Shown here in pieces: positions 1-5,116 of a DNA stretch of 5,116 nucleotides. The translations under genes were made by a program, and so were the position numbers. Under the pieces are notes generated by a model. That model made no database searches. It was given only the letters and a program-made list of their open reading frames with translations, and was not told the origin of the DNA. Source of the DNA: an uncultured Chloroflexota bacterium (GTDB taxonomy: Bacteria > Chloroflexota > Anaerolineae > Anaerolineales > Villigracilaceae); contig CAILWD010000413.1 of the NCBI GenBank assembly GCA_903837815.1, positions 1 through 5,116 of the forward strand, written 5' to 3'. Every line of letters begins with the position of its first letter. The first letter of the stretch is position 1.

Positions 1-2
1 GC

Positions 3-1124
3 GCCGATGGACTCTGGCTGAAGGTGCAGAAATCAGACGGCAGCCTCGTCGGCTGGAGTTTGAGCAAAGACCTGTTGCTGGTGGACGACACAACTCCACC
101 GCCCGATGAAGACGAAGCCACGCCCGTCCCCGATGACGATGATAAGAAATGGTATCGCGTGAAAGCCGCCACCTCCATCGTACGCGACGCTCCCAGCGCG
201 TCGGGCAAGGCGCTTGGTACGGTCATCCTCGACGACACCCTGCCTGCCCTGGACGATGCCAGCAACGCAAGTTGGATTCAAATCCGCCGCGTAGACGGGT
301 TAACAGGCTGGAGCGAGAAGAAAAATTTCGTCTTCCTCAGCGCAACCCGCCCGACCTCCATCAAGCAGAATCTATTCAAGGGCGTCACCTTCCTGCAAAA
401 AGACATCACCTCGCCGCGCAAGAACCGCATCTATGTGATGGCAATCGACCTGACCACCAGTGGGCTTGAATTCCTTGTCACCCCGTCGAAATTCACCAAT
501 GGCGTCATCTGCACGCGTATCACCTCGAAGTTCCTCGAAGAATTCAAGGTTGGCGTCGCCATCAACGGGGATGGATTTAATTACCTCGACGTGGCAACCT
601 ACCCGCCCGCCTCCACCTGCCCGAATGGCGGCGACCCGGTCAAGGTCAATGGCTATGCCGCTTCACGCGGAACGATCTATTCCCCCACGAAGACCATTCA
701 GCCGACGGTTTATATCAGTTCCAAAAATGTGGTGACGGTTGACGAAAAACCCAGTAAGGTCTTCAACGCCGTCTCCGGCGACCGCGTGGTGGTACAAAAA
801 GGCGCAGTGGTCAAGAACCTTGCGGCGCTTGCGCCCGCCCCGCGCACGGCGCTCGGCGTCAACAAGAACGGACGCTGGCTGATCTGGATGGTCATCGACG
901 GCAGGCAGGAGAGTTACAGCGAAGGCGTTACGCTTGCGGAACTGGCCTCCCTGCTCATCTCCTACGGAGTGTATACCGGCGTCAACATGGACGGCGGCGG
1001 CTCTTCGGCGATGGTCATCAAGGGCGTGGATGGCGAAGCCCGCATCCTCAACTCGCCCATCGACCAGGGCATCGTCGGCAAGGAACGCTCGGTGGCGAAC
1101 CATTTGGGGTTGCTGGTGAAGTAG
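3..1124 (+). CDS. SH3b-domain phosphodiester glycosidase (NAGPA/DUF2233-type), 5' truncated
   Basis: Probable secreted enzyme of the NAGPA family (phosphodiester glycosidase, PF09992 type), which in characterised members splits sugar-phosphate diester bonds. The frame is open to the window edge, and the residues before the first possible start (GTG 24) continue an SH3b fold (ADGLWLKV...GWS), so the true start and any signal peptide lie upstream. In the 373 visible residues I see the end of one SH3b repeat (1-27), an acidic Pro/Asp-rich linker (28-48), a second complete SH3b (about 49-113, WYRV to FVFLS), then the glycosidase domain (about 125-373). Family hallmarks are NGDGF (188-192), PRTALGV (280-286), VNMDGGGSSAM (327-337) and RSVANHLGL near the C-terminus. 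The SH3b repeats suggest binding to the cell wall. The substrate is unknown; a wall or surface glycopolymer is inferred from the domains and the LCP neighbour. It ends in TAG and is followed by a terminator-like hairpin. Confidence 0.9.
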   Translation, partial: ADGLWLKVQKSDGSLVGWSLSKDLLLVDDTTPPPDEDEATPVPDDDDKKWYRVKAATSIVRDAPSASGKALGTVILDDTLPALDDASNASWIQIRRVDGLTGWSEKKNFVFLSATRPTSIKQNLFKGVTFLQKDITSPRKNRIYVMAIDLTTSGLEFLVTPSKFTNGVICTRITSKFLEEFKVGVAINGDGFNYLDVATYPPASTCPNGGDPVKVNGYAASRGTIYSPTKTIQPTVYISSKNVVTVDEKPSKVFNAVSGDRVVVQKGAVVKNLAALAPAPRTALGVNKNGRWLIWMVIDGRQESYSEGVTLAELASLLISYGVYTGVNMDGGGSSAMVIKGVDGEARILNSPIDQGIVGKERSVANHLGLLVK

Positions 1125-1143
1125 GCTGATTTTTCGCCACAAC

Positions 1144-1199
1144 AAACCACACGAACGGCATGAACGATAAAATGCTTTTCGTGTGGTTTATGTTTTTTT
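1144..1199 (+). terminator. Rho-independent terminator after the phosphodiester glycosidase gene
   Basis: AAACCACACGAA (1144-1155) and TTCGTGTGGTTT (1178-1189) form a perfect 12-bp inverted repeat. An inner GCAT/ATGC pairing (1158-1161 with 1172-1175) continues the stem across a 2-nt mismatch. Three bases downstream lies a run of seven Ts (1193-1199). It starts 20 nt after the TAG at 1122-1124, the expected place for an intrinsic terminator. The stem is only moderately GC-rich, so efficiency is uncertain. Confidence 0.7.
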
Positions 1200-1220
1200 A
1201 CCATTTTCATGTACTTCGTG
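1150..1220. repeat. Second inverted repeat built from TTCRTG hexamers
   Basis: CACGAAcggCATGAA (1150-1164) is an inverted copy, 12 of 15 positions, of TTCATGtacTTCGTG (1206-1220). Both hexamers match perfectly and only the 3-nt spacer differs. The left arm overlaps the left arm of the terminator stem, so the two structures exclude each other in RNA. TTCGTG also occurs at 1178-1183. The region 1125-1231 otherwise holds no credible gene. It may be a degenerate copy of an intergenic repeat family built on a TTCGTG-type unit; this cannot be decided from one copy. Confidence 0.5.
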
Positions 1221-1231
1221 ATTCCCACCCA

Positions 1232-2377
1232 GTGAAATCCAACCAAAAAGCCATTCTCGCTGTTCTCTCCGCCTTTGCCTGTGTGGCAGCGGTGGTGAGT
1301 TTTTCCTACGCAAGTCAGGCGTATCAGGCATGGAGTCAAAAACCACTGGGCCCCGTTCTTGAATCGGCAACGCCGGGGCAAAGGCAACTCCCCGCCACAT
1401 GGACAGCGCCGCCGTCCACGCCAATCAGCACAATCACACTTGCCCCCACATTGAGTTTTGCCACCAGCACGCAGCCCATCGTGCCGTTGTGCTACGGTCT
1501 GCCGCCGATGACCCTGCTTGCCATCGGCACAGACCAGCGTTCCGACGATTACAAATATGGGCGGGCGGACGCGATCCGCGTCATCCGCGCGGACTTCATC
1601 TCGCGGCGCATCTCCGCCCTGGAGTTTCCGCGCGACCTGTGGGTGGAGATTCCCGAAATCTCCGACAACACCGGGCAAGACCATGACAAACTCAACACCG
1701 CGTATTTTTATGGCAATCCCGGTCTGCATTATTGGGAACATCCCAGTGAGGGGCCTGGCTTGCTGGCTCGTACCCTTGATTTGAACTTCGGTGTGAAGGT
1801 CGATCATTATGTCGCCGTCAATATGAATGTCTTTGTCGATTTGGTGGATACGCTCGGCGGCATCGACATCACCCTCCCCGAAGCGGTGGACGGGCGCACG
1901 GGCAGCGACAAAAGCAAGCGGTTGTACTTCCCTGCCGGGGACTTGCACCTCGACGGCGAGCAAGCCCTGACCCTGGGACGAATCCGCAACGTGAGTGTTT
2001 TCTCCCGCGCCAAACATCAAAACCTCGTCATGTGCGCCGTGCAAAAGAAAATGGAAAGCCCCGAAGCGCTCATGCAAATGCCTCAAATCATTGCCTCATT
2101 CGTGGATCACATCCAAACCGACCTGACGCCGACTCAAATCAGTCAATTGGCTTGTCTCGGCGCCAGCGTCCCACGCAATAGCATCCTGTTTGCCAGTTTT
2201 CCGCGCGAATTTTTCAACCCCGCTGAAATCTACGACCCCGTTCTCAAACAAAACGTCTTCATCTGGGAAGCCGACTTCGACGAAATGACCCGCTACGTGG
2301 AGCGCTTCAATGCCGGCAGTTGGCCCCAACCCGCGACATCCGCCGAGCCTGATTCCGAAGTCAGCGACTGCGAGTAA
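1232..2377 (+). CDS. LytR-CpsA-Psr (LCP) family protein
   Basis: Membrane-anchored LCP protein of 381 aa. Characterised members transfer polyprenyl-linked glycopolymers (teichoic acid, capsule, arabinogalactan) onto peptidoglycan outside the cell. Visible order: one N-terminal membrane helix (about 6-27), a Pro/Thr-rich linker (about 37-87), then the LCP domain with GTDQRSDD (99-106), RADAI (111-115), FPRDLWVEIP (132-141), KLNTAYFYG (153-161), VDHYVAVNMNVFVDLVD with LGGI (190-211) and GEQALTLGRIR (242-252). An acidic, Ser-rich tail ends in DCE. I choose GTG 1232 because it starts directly before the helix; in-frame ATGs at 1160, 1172 and 1190 would add up to 24 odd residues encoded by the upstream terminator hairpin. 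No Shine-Dalgarno is visible. The usual D-x-x-R segment after the RxR motif reads SVFSRAKHQ, lacking the acidic residue, so full catalytic competence is not certain. The neighbouring gene upstream also concerns envelope glycopolymers. Confidence 0.87.
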   Translation: MKSNQKAILAVLSAFACVAAVVSFSYASQAYQAWSQKPLGPVLESATPGQRQLPATWTAPPSTPISTITLAPTLSFATSTQPIVPLCYGLPPMTLLAIGTDQRSDDYKYGRADAIRVIRADFISRRISALEFPRDLWVEIPEISDNTGQDHDKLNTAYFYGNPGLHYWEHPSEGPGLLARTLDLNFGVKVDHYVAVNMNVFVDLVDTLGGIDITLPEAVDGRTGSDKSKRLYFPAGDLHLDGEQALTLGRIRNVSVFSRAKHQNLVMCAVQKKMESPEALMQMPQIIASFVDHIQTDLTPTQISQLACLGASVPRNSILFASFPREFFNPAEIYDPVLKQNVFIWEADFDEMTRYVERFNAGSWPQPATSAEPDSEVSDCE

Positions 2378-2403
2378 GCATTCTCTATTCCCTATTCTCT
2401 TCT

Positions 2404-2412
2404 TGTTATAAT
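2404..2412 (+). promoter_or_regulatory. Extended -10 promoter for a leaderless mRNA
   Basis: TGTTATAAT is a perfect extended -10 (TGn followed by consensus TATAAT at 2407-2412). Exactly 7 nt separate the hexamer from the ATG at 2420, so transcription starting at the usual distance would begin on or next to the A of the start codon. There is no Shine-Dalgarno sequence and no convincing -35 in the pyrimidine-rich stretch before it (2381-2404), consistent with an extended -10 promoter producing a leaderless transcript. Confidence 0.75.
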
Positions 2413-2419
2413 CCCCCTC

Positions 2420-3979
2420 ATGAAACGCTACCTCCTCTTTACTGTCTTCGCCTCTGGCATGACCACCCTCGCCGCCGAACTCGCGGCGGGACGTTTAATT
2501 GGCAACGTCTTCGGCACCAGCAACCTCGTCTGGGCGAGCATCATCGGGCTGATTCTGATTTACCTAACCTTCGGCTACTTCCTCGGCGGCAAATGGGCAG
2601 ATGAAAACCCGACGGCGGGAGCGATGTACCGAATCCTCGCCTGGGGCGCGTTCACCGTCGGGCTGGTTCCCTACGTTGCGGGGCCCGTCCTCAAGTTTGC
2701 GGCGACGGGCTTCGAGGCGTTGGAAGTCGGCGTGATGGCTGGCTCCTTCATCGCCGTGTTGATTTTGTTCATCGTGCCCATCACCCTACTCGGAACCATC
2801 TCTCCCTTCGCCATCCGCCTCTCGGTGGACGACCCCACGAAGTCGGGTCAAATCTCAGGGCAGATTTACGCCATCTCGACGCTTGGCTCTTTCATTGGGA
2901 CTTTCCTGCCGACCCTGATTTTGATTCCCACCATCGGTACAAAACTCACCTTTTTCGCCTTCGGCATTTTCCTGCTGACCGTCGCGCTGATTGGGCTTGC
3001 CCGCTTTGCAAGTCGGCGTGAAGCGCTCAAACTGATTTGGATGCCCGTCGTGCTGGTTGCTGTTGCCATTCTCTCGGCGGGGCAATCGCTCAAAAATAGT
3101 TCGGGACAAGTGTACGAAACCGAGTCTGCGTACAATTATATTCAGGTGGTGCAGCAGAGTGGCTACACGCTCCTAAAGCTCAACGACGGGCAGGGCGACC
3201 ATTCCTTTTATCATCCCGATAGTTTACAGTATGTTGGACCCGGACCCTGGGAGCAGTTTTCGGTCGGTCCCTTTTTCTACGCGGAACGAAAACCGCAGGA
3301 CGTTCAGCGCATGGCGATTGTCGGCTTGGCGGCTGGGACTGCTGCGCGACAGGCAACCGCAATCTACGGCGACGACCTCGCCATCGACGGCTTTGAACTC
3401 GACGACCAGATTGTGGAAGTCGGCAGGGAATACTTCGGCATGAACCTGCCCAACCTCACCGTCCATATCGGCGACGGGCGGCTGAACCTCGAACGCAGTC
3501 CGCACAAATACGACATCATCGCAGTGGACGCCTATCGTCCGCCCTACATCCCGCCGCACATGACCACCCGCGAGTTTTTTGAAATCGTCGCCGCCCACCT
3601 CGAAGACGACGGAGTCCTGACCCTCAACGTCGGCTCCACTCCGGGCGACAGGCGGCTCATCGACGGGCTGGCAACGACGATGGCGACCCAGTTCCCAAGC
3701 ATTCACGTCATGGATATTCCGGGGACGCTCAACACGATGATCTTCGCCACCAAGCAACCGACCTCCCGCGACGACTTCACCCGCAATCTGGTTGCCCTCG
3801 GCACAGATCCAAACACCCACCCGCTGCTGGTCAACGCCATGTCGGCGACCTTTGCCAACTTCAAAGACGGCTACGAGACAACAACCGTCTTCACCGACGA
3901 CCTCGCTCCCATCGAATGGATTGTCAACGACATGGTGGTCAGCTTCGTCCTGCAAGGCGGGCTGGAGTTTTTGCAATAG
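2420..3979 (+). CDS. Membrane-fused spermidine synthase-like protein (fused MFS/spermidine synthase type)
   Basis: A 519-aa two-part protein. Residues 1-221 hold about seven membrane helices (near 4-25, 34-56, 71-93, 103-130, 150-172, 175-195, 203-221). They include the family-typical ELAAGRLIGNVFGTS and GYFLGGKWAD motifs. Residues 225-519 resemble the spermidine synthase fold: an N-terminal beta part (ESAYNYIQVVQ, 235-245), a Rossmann nucleotide-binding part (VGLAAGTAAR, 301-310; GFELDDQIVEVGREYF, 324-339; IGDGR, 350-354; DAYRPPYIPPHMTTREFF, 370-387) and a closing FTDDLAPIEW (491-500). True spermidine synthases carry GGGDGG and DSSDPxGP at the equivalent places; both are replaced here, so aminopropyl transfer to putrescine is doubtful. 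It probably binds an S-adenosylmethionine-like nucleotide, but the substrate is unknown. ATG 2420 is fixed by the leaderless promoter. No other polyamine gene is visible. No terminator hairpin separates it from the upstream LCP gene (42-nt gap), so read-through is possible. Confidence 0.88.
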   Translation: MKRYLLFTVFASGMTTLAAELAAGRLIGNVFGTSNLVWASIIGLILIYLTFGYFLGGKWADENPTAGAMYRILAWGAFTVGLVPYVAGPVLKFAATGFEALEVGVMAGSFIAVLILFIVPITLLGTISPFAIRLSVDDPTKSGQISGQIYAISTLGSFIGTFLPTLILIPTIGTKLTFFAFGIFLLTVALIGLARFASRREALKLIWMPVVLVAVAILSAGQSLKNSSGQVYETESAYNYIQVVQQSGYTLLKLNDGQGDHSFYHPDSLQYVGPGPWEQFSVGPFFYAERKPQDVQRMAIVGLAAGTAARQATAIYGDDLAIDGFELDDQIVEVGREYFGMNLPNLTVHIGDGRLNLERSPHKYDIIAVDAYRPPYIPPHMTTREFFEIVAAHLEDDGVLTLNVGSTPGDRRLIDGLATTMATQFPSIHVMDIPGTLNTMIFATKQPTSRDDFTRNLVALGTDPNTHPLLVNAMSATFANFKDGYETTTVFTDDLAPIEWIVNDMVVSFVLQGGLEFLQ

Positions 3980-3985
3980 TCATAG

Positions 3986-4086
3986 TATGTCATTGCGAGG
4001 GCGACGTTTTTCCGCCCGAAGCAATCTCCTGCTCATTTGGAGATTGCTTCGCCGCAAAGAGCAAGAGCGCGGCTCGCAATGACATA
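3986..4086. repeat. Nested palindromic interspersed repeat (MITE/REP-like)
   Basis: A 101-bp element with two nested inverted repeats. The outer arms TATGTCATTGCGAG (3986-3999) and CTCGCAATGACATA (4073-4086) are perfect over 14 bp. The inner arms CGAAGCAATCTCC (4017-4029) and GGAGATTGCTTCG (4039-4051) are perfect over 13 bp around a 9-nt loop. The GTCATTGCGAG...GAAGCAATCTC wording resembles palindromic repeats known to me from many bacterial genomes. It encodes no protein and probably moves in trans, if at all. It begins 6 nt after the stop of the upstream gene, where its RNA hairpin could act as a transcription barrier or 3'-end stabiliser. Confidence 0.85.
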
Positions 4087-4090
4087 TAAA
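4085..4090 (+). promoter_or_regulatory. Possible -10 box at the edge of the palindromic repeat
   Basis: TATAAA spans the right border of the palindromic repeat and ends 9 nt before the ATG at 4100, a geometry close to that of the leaderless promoter at 2404-2412. There is no TG extension and no good -35, so the call is weak. AAAGAGAA just before the ATG is at best a poor ribosome binding site. Confidence 0.3.
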
Positions 4091-4099
4091 AGAGAACCC

Positions 4100-4759
4100 A
4101 TGAAAACCTATCTCATCTCCTTCCTCACCCCCATTGCCCTCATCGGCGCGGCATTGCGAATTTTGCTGACGCCCGTTTTCTACACCGTCGAATACAACAT
4201 GCCTTACTTCCCCGCCGACGAGTACGGCTTCACCAAAGAAGACCGCTTGCGTTGGGCAAAGCCCTCGGTCGAGTACCTCAGCAACGGCGCGGACATCTCC
4301 TACCTCGGCGATTTGAAATTCGACGACGGGACACCCATCTACAACGAGCGCGAACTCAGTCACATGGCGGATGTCAAAGGCGTGGTGTTGAACGCCCTCG
4401 GCGTGTGGACGATATCCCTCATTATTCTGACCGTCCTTTATACCCTTGCCAAACGCGGCGGCTGGATTCCCGACTACCTGAACAGCGTGCGGCGCGGCGG
4501 GCTGTGGATGATTGGTCTGGCGGCGGCGTTGGGGCTGATGGCCGGACTCGGCATTCTGGTCAACCCGAATATCTTCTGGGAATTCTTCTCCGCCTTTCAC
4601 CACGTCTTCTTTGAAGGCGACTCCTGGCTCTTCTATTATTCCGACACGCTGATCCGACTCTTCCCCATTCGCTTCTGGCAGGATGCTTTCCTCTGGGCGG
4701 CAGTCCTTGCCTTGGGCGGCGGCGCGGCGCTGGCGTTTGGGTTACGGGTAAAAAGATAA
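4100..4759 (+). CDS. DUF1461/TIGR01906 integral membrane protein, Lit-like lipoprotein transacylase candidate
   Basis: A 219-aa protein with four predicted membrane helices (about 4-28, 95-116, 134-153, 194-214). It matches the DUF1461/TIGR01906 family, which contains Lit, the enzyme that moves an acyl chain from the lipid-anchored cysteine's glyceride to its amino group to make lyso-form lipoproteins. Family features are the large extracytoplasmic loop between helices 1 and 2 with ERELSHMADVK (83-93, His88) and the FHHVFFEGDSWLF segment (166-178, His167/His168) before helix 4. The two His positions sit close to those I recall as important in Bacillus Lit (about 85 and 157). ATG 4100 gives a clean first helix; the in-frame ATG at 4037 lies inside the palindromic repeat and would add 21 Arg/Ala-rich residues, so I reject it. 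The next gene starts 4 nt after the TAA, suggesting co-transcription. Family membership is firm; transacylase activity is inferred. Confidence 0.85.
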   Translation: MKTYLISFLTPIALIGAALRILLTPVFYTVEYNMPYFPADEYGFTKEDRLRWAKPSVEYLSNGADISYLGDLKFDDGTPIYNERELSHMADVKGVVLNALGVWTISLIILTVLYTLAKRGGWIPDYLNSVRRGGLWMIGLAAALGLMAGLGILVNPNIFWEFFSAFHHVFFEGDSWLFYYSDTLIRLFPIRFWQDAFLWAAVLALGGGAALAFGLRVKR

Positions 4760-4763
4760 TCCC

Positions 4764-5116
4764 ATGCAAGACGAAGAACTGCTGGCACGCTTTGGCAAAC
4801 CACGCGGTGAGTTGATTCAACTCGTCGAGCGGCACACGCTGACAGTTCAGGCATGGCTTTCGTCGCGGAGTCCGCAAGCGGCAAAGTTCAACGGCAAGGG
4901 AGTGAAAGCGTCTTCGACAGGATTCAAGATTCCCCTGCTCAACCTTGCTCTCGGCTGTGACTTCCCAGCAGGAATCAGCGCGGAAGAAATCGACAAGGAA
5001 ATCCAAGCCGTCATCGGCTTCTTCGCGGAAAGAAACGTCCCCTGGTATTGGTGGATGAGCGCGCAGCCATCGCCCGAAAACATCGCGCAAATTTTGGAAG
5101 GTCACGGGCTGGCGTA
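4764..5116 (+). CDS. Putative GNAT-like acetyltransferase N-terminal region, 3' truncated
   Basis: The frame from ATG 4764 stays open for 117 codons and leaves the window without a stop. It follows the Lit-like gene by 4 nt without a visible Shine-Dalgarno, so it is probably translated from the same message. The protein is soluble, with no membrane helix or signal peptide. The stretch IDKEIQAVIGFFAERNVPW followed by YWWMSAQPSPENIAQILEGHGL (residues 76-116) resembles the N-terminal half of two-part GNAT N-acetyltransferases, where a conserved Trp-Trp-Pro-rich strand precedes a helix ending in a GHGF-like turn. The acetyl-CoA-binding motif would lie beyond the window, so the assignment is tentative. 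Long open frames on the opposite strand here lack family features, while this frame has a natural start and similar codon use to its neighbours. Confidence 0.6.
   Translation, partial: MQDEELLARFGKPRGELIQLVERHTLTVQAWLSSRSPQAAKFNGKGVKASSTGFKIPLLNLALGCDFPAGISAEEIDKEIQAVIGFFAERNVPWYWWMSAQPSPENIAQILEGHGLA

Noticed and set aside
141..155. DDDDK sequence resembling an enteropeptidase cleavage site
   Set aside because: It sits in a low-complexity acidic linker between two SH3b repeats; chance composition is the simplest explanation.
1168..1173. TAAAAT as a -10 box for the LCP gene
   Set aside because: It lies in the loop of the terminator hairpin, lacks a TG extension and a -35, and is far from the chosen GTG start. 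I see no firm promoter for the LCP gene.
962..2086. Long open frame on the - strand (374 codons)
   Set aside because: It lies antisense to two genes with clear family motifs, spans the terminator, and its translation is rich in His/Arg/Gly without any recognisable domain. It is a by-product of C-ending codons on the + strand.
3224..3976. Long open frame on the - strand (250 codons)
   Set aside because: Antisense to the spermidine-synthase-like domain; it has no family features and no promoter or start context.
3980..4603. Open frame on the - strand (207 codons)
   Set aside because: Antisense to the Lit-like gene and ends by reading through the palindromic repeat; low-complexity composition typical of a shadow frame.
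4755..4760. GATAAT as a leaderless promoter for the gene at 4764
   Set aside because: Only 3 nt separate it from the ATG, so transcription would start inside the gene. It also overlaps the stop codon of the preceding gene; co-transcription is more likely.
4560..5105. Open frame on the - strand (181 codons)
   Set aside because: Overlaps the end of the Lit-like gene and the start of the next gene on the opposite strand. It has no motif, and the + strand frame has a natural start and plausible family resemblance.

Overview
The window looks like chromosomal DNA of a Chloroflexota bacterium, most likely an Anaerolineae-type genome. This is inference from protein style (an SH3b plus phosphodiester-glycosidase fusion, an LCP protein, a membrane-fused spermidine-synthase-like protein), C-ending codons, a lack of Shine-Dalgarno sequences, and one nearly textbook leaderless promoter. 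No rRNA, tRNA, CRISPR array, transposase or phage gene is visible. All five genes lie on the + strand, and two of them run off the window ends.

Layout: (1) 3-1124 is the 3' part of a secreted SH3b/NAGPA-type phosphodiester glycosidase. (2) 1125-1231 is a structured intergenic region: a 12-bp perfect hairpin stem followed by seven Ts (a probable terminator), plus a second, overlapping inverted repeat. (3) 1232-2377 is an LCP (LytR-CpsA-Psr) family protein; in-frame ATGs upstream fall inside the terminator hairpin, so GTG 1232 is preferred as the start. (4) 2404-2412 is a perfect extended -10 (TGtTATAAT) ending 7 nt before the ATG at 2420, which implies a leaderless mRNA for (5) 2420-3979, a seven-helix membrane protein fused to a spermidine-synthase-like domain that lacks the usual catalytic signatures. 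(6) 3986-4086 is a nested palindromic repeat of about 100 bp. (7) 4100-4759 is a four-helix DUF1461/TIGR01906 protein, the family of the lipoprotein transacylase Lit. (8) 4764-5116 is the start of a protein resembling the N-terminal half of some GNAT acetyltransferases.

The first two genes both point to envelope glycopolymers (sugar-phosphate bond chemistry and attachment of polymers to peptidoglycan), and the Lit-like gene points to lipoproteins, so much of the window is concerned with the cell surface. The genes are not one operon: a terminator, a dedicated promoter and a palindromic repeat separate them. Only the last pair (4-nt gap) looks co-transcribed. I see no strong evidence for a wholly new defence or mobile system. 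The items most worth following up are the leaderless promoter, the repeat element that forms the upstream region of the Lit-like gene, and the Lit-like protein itself.
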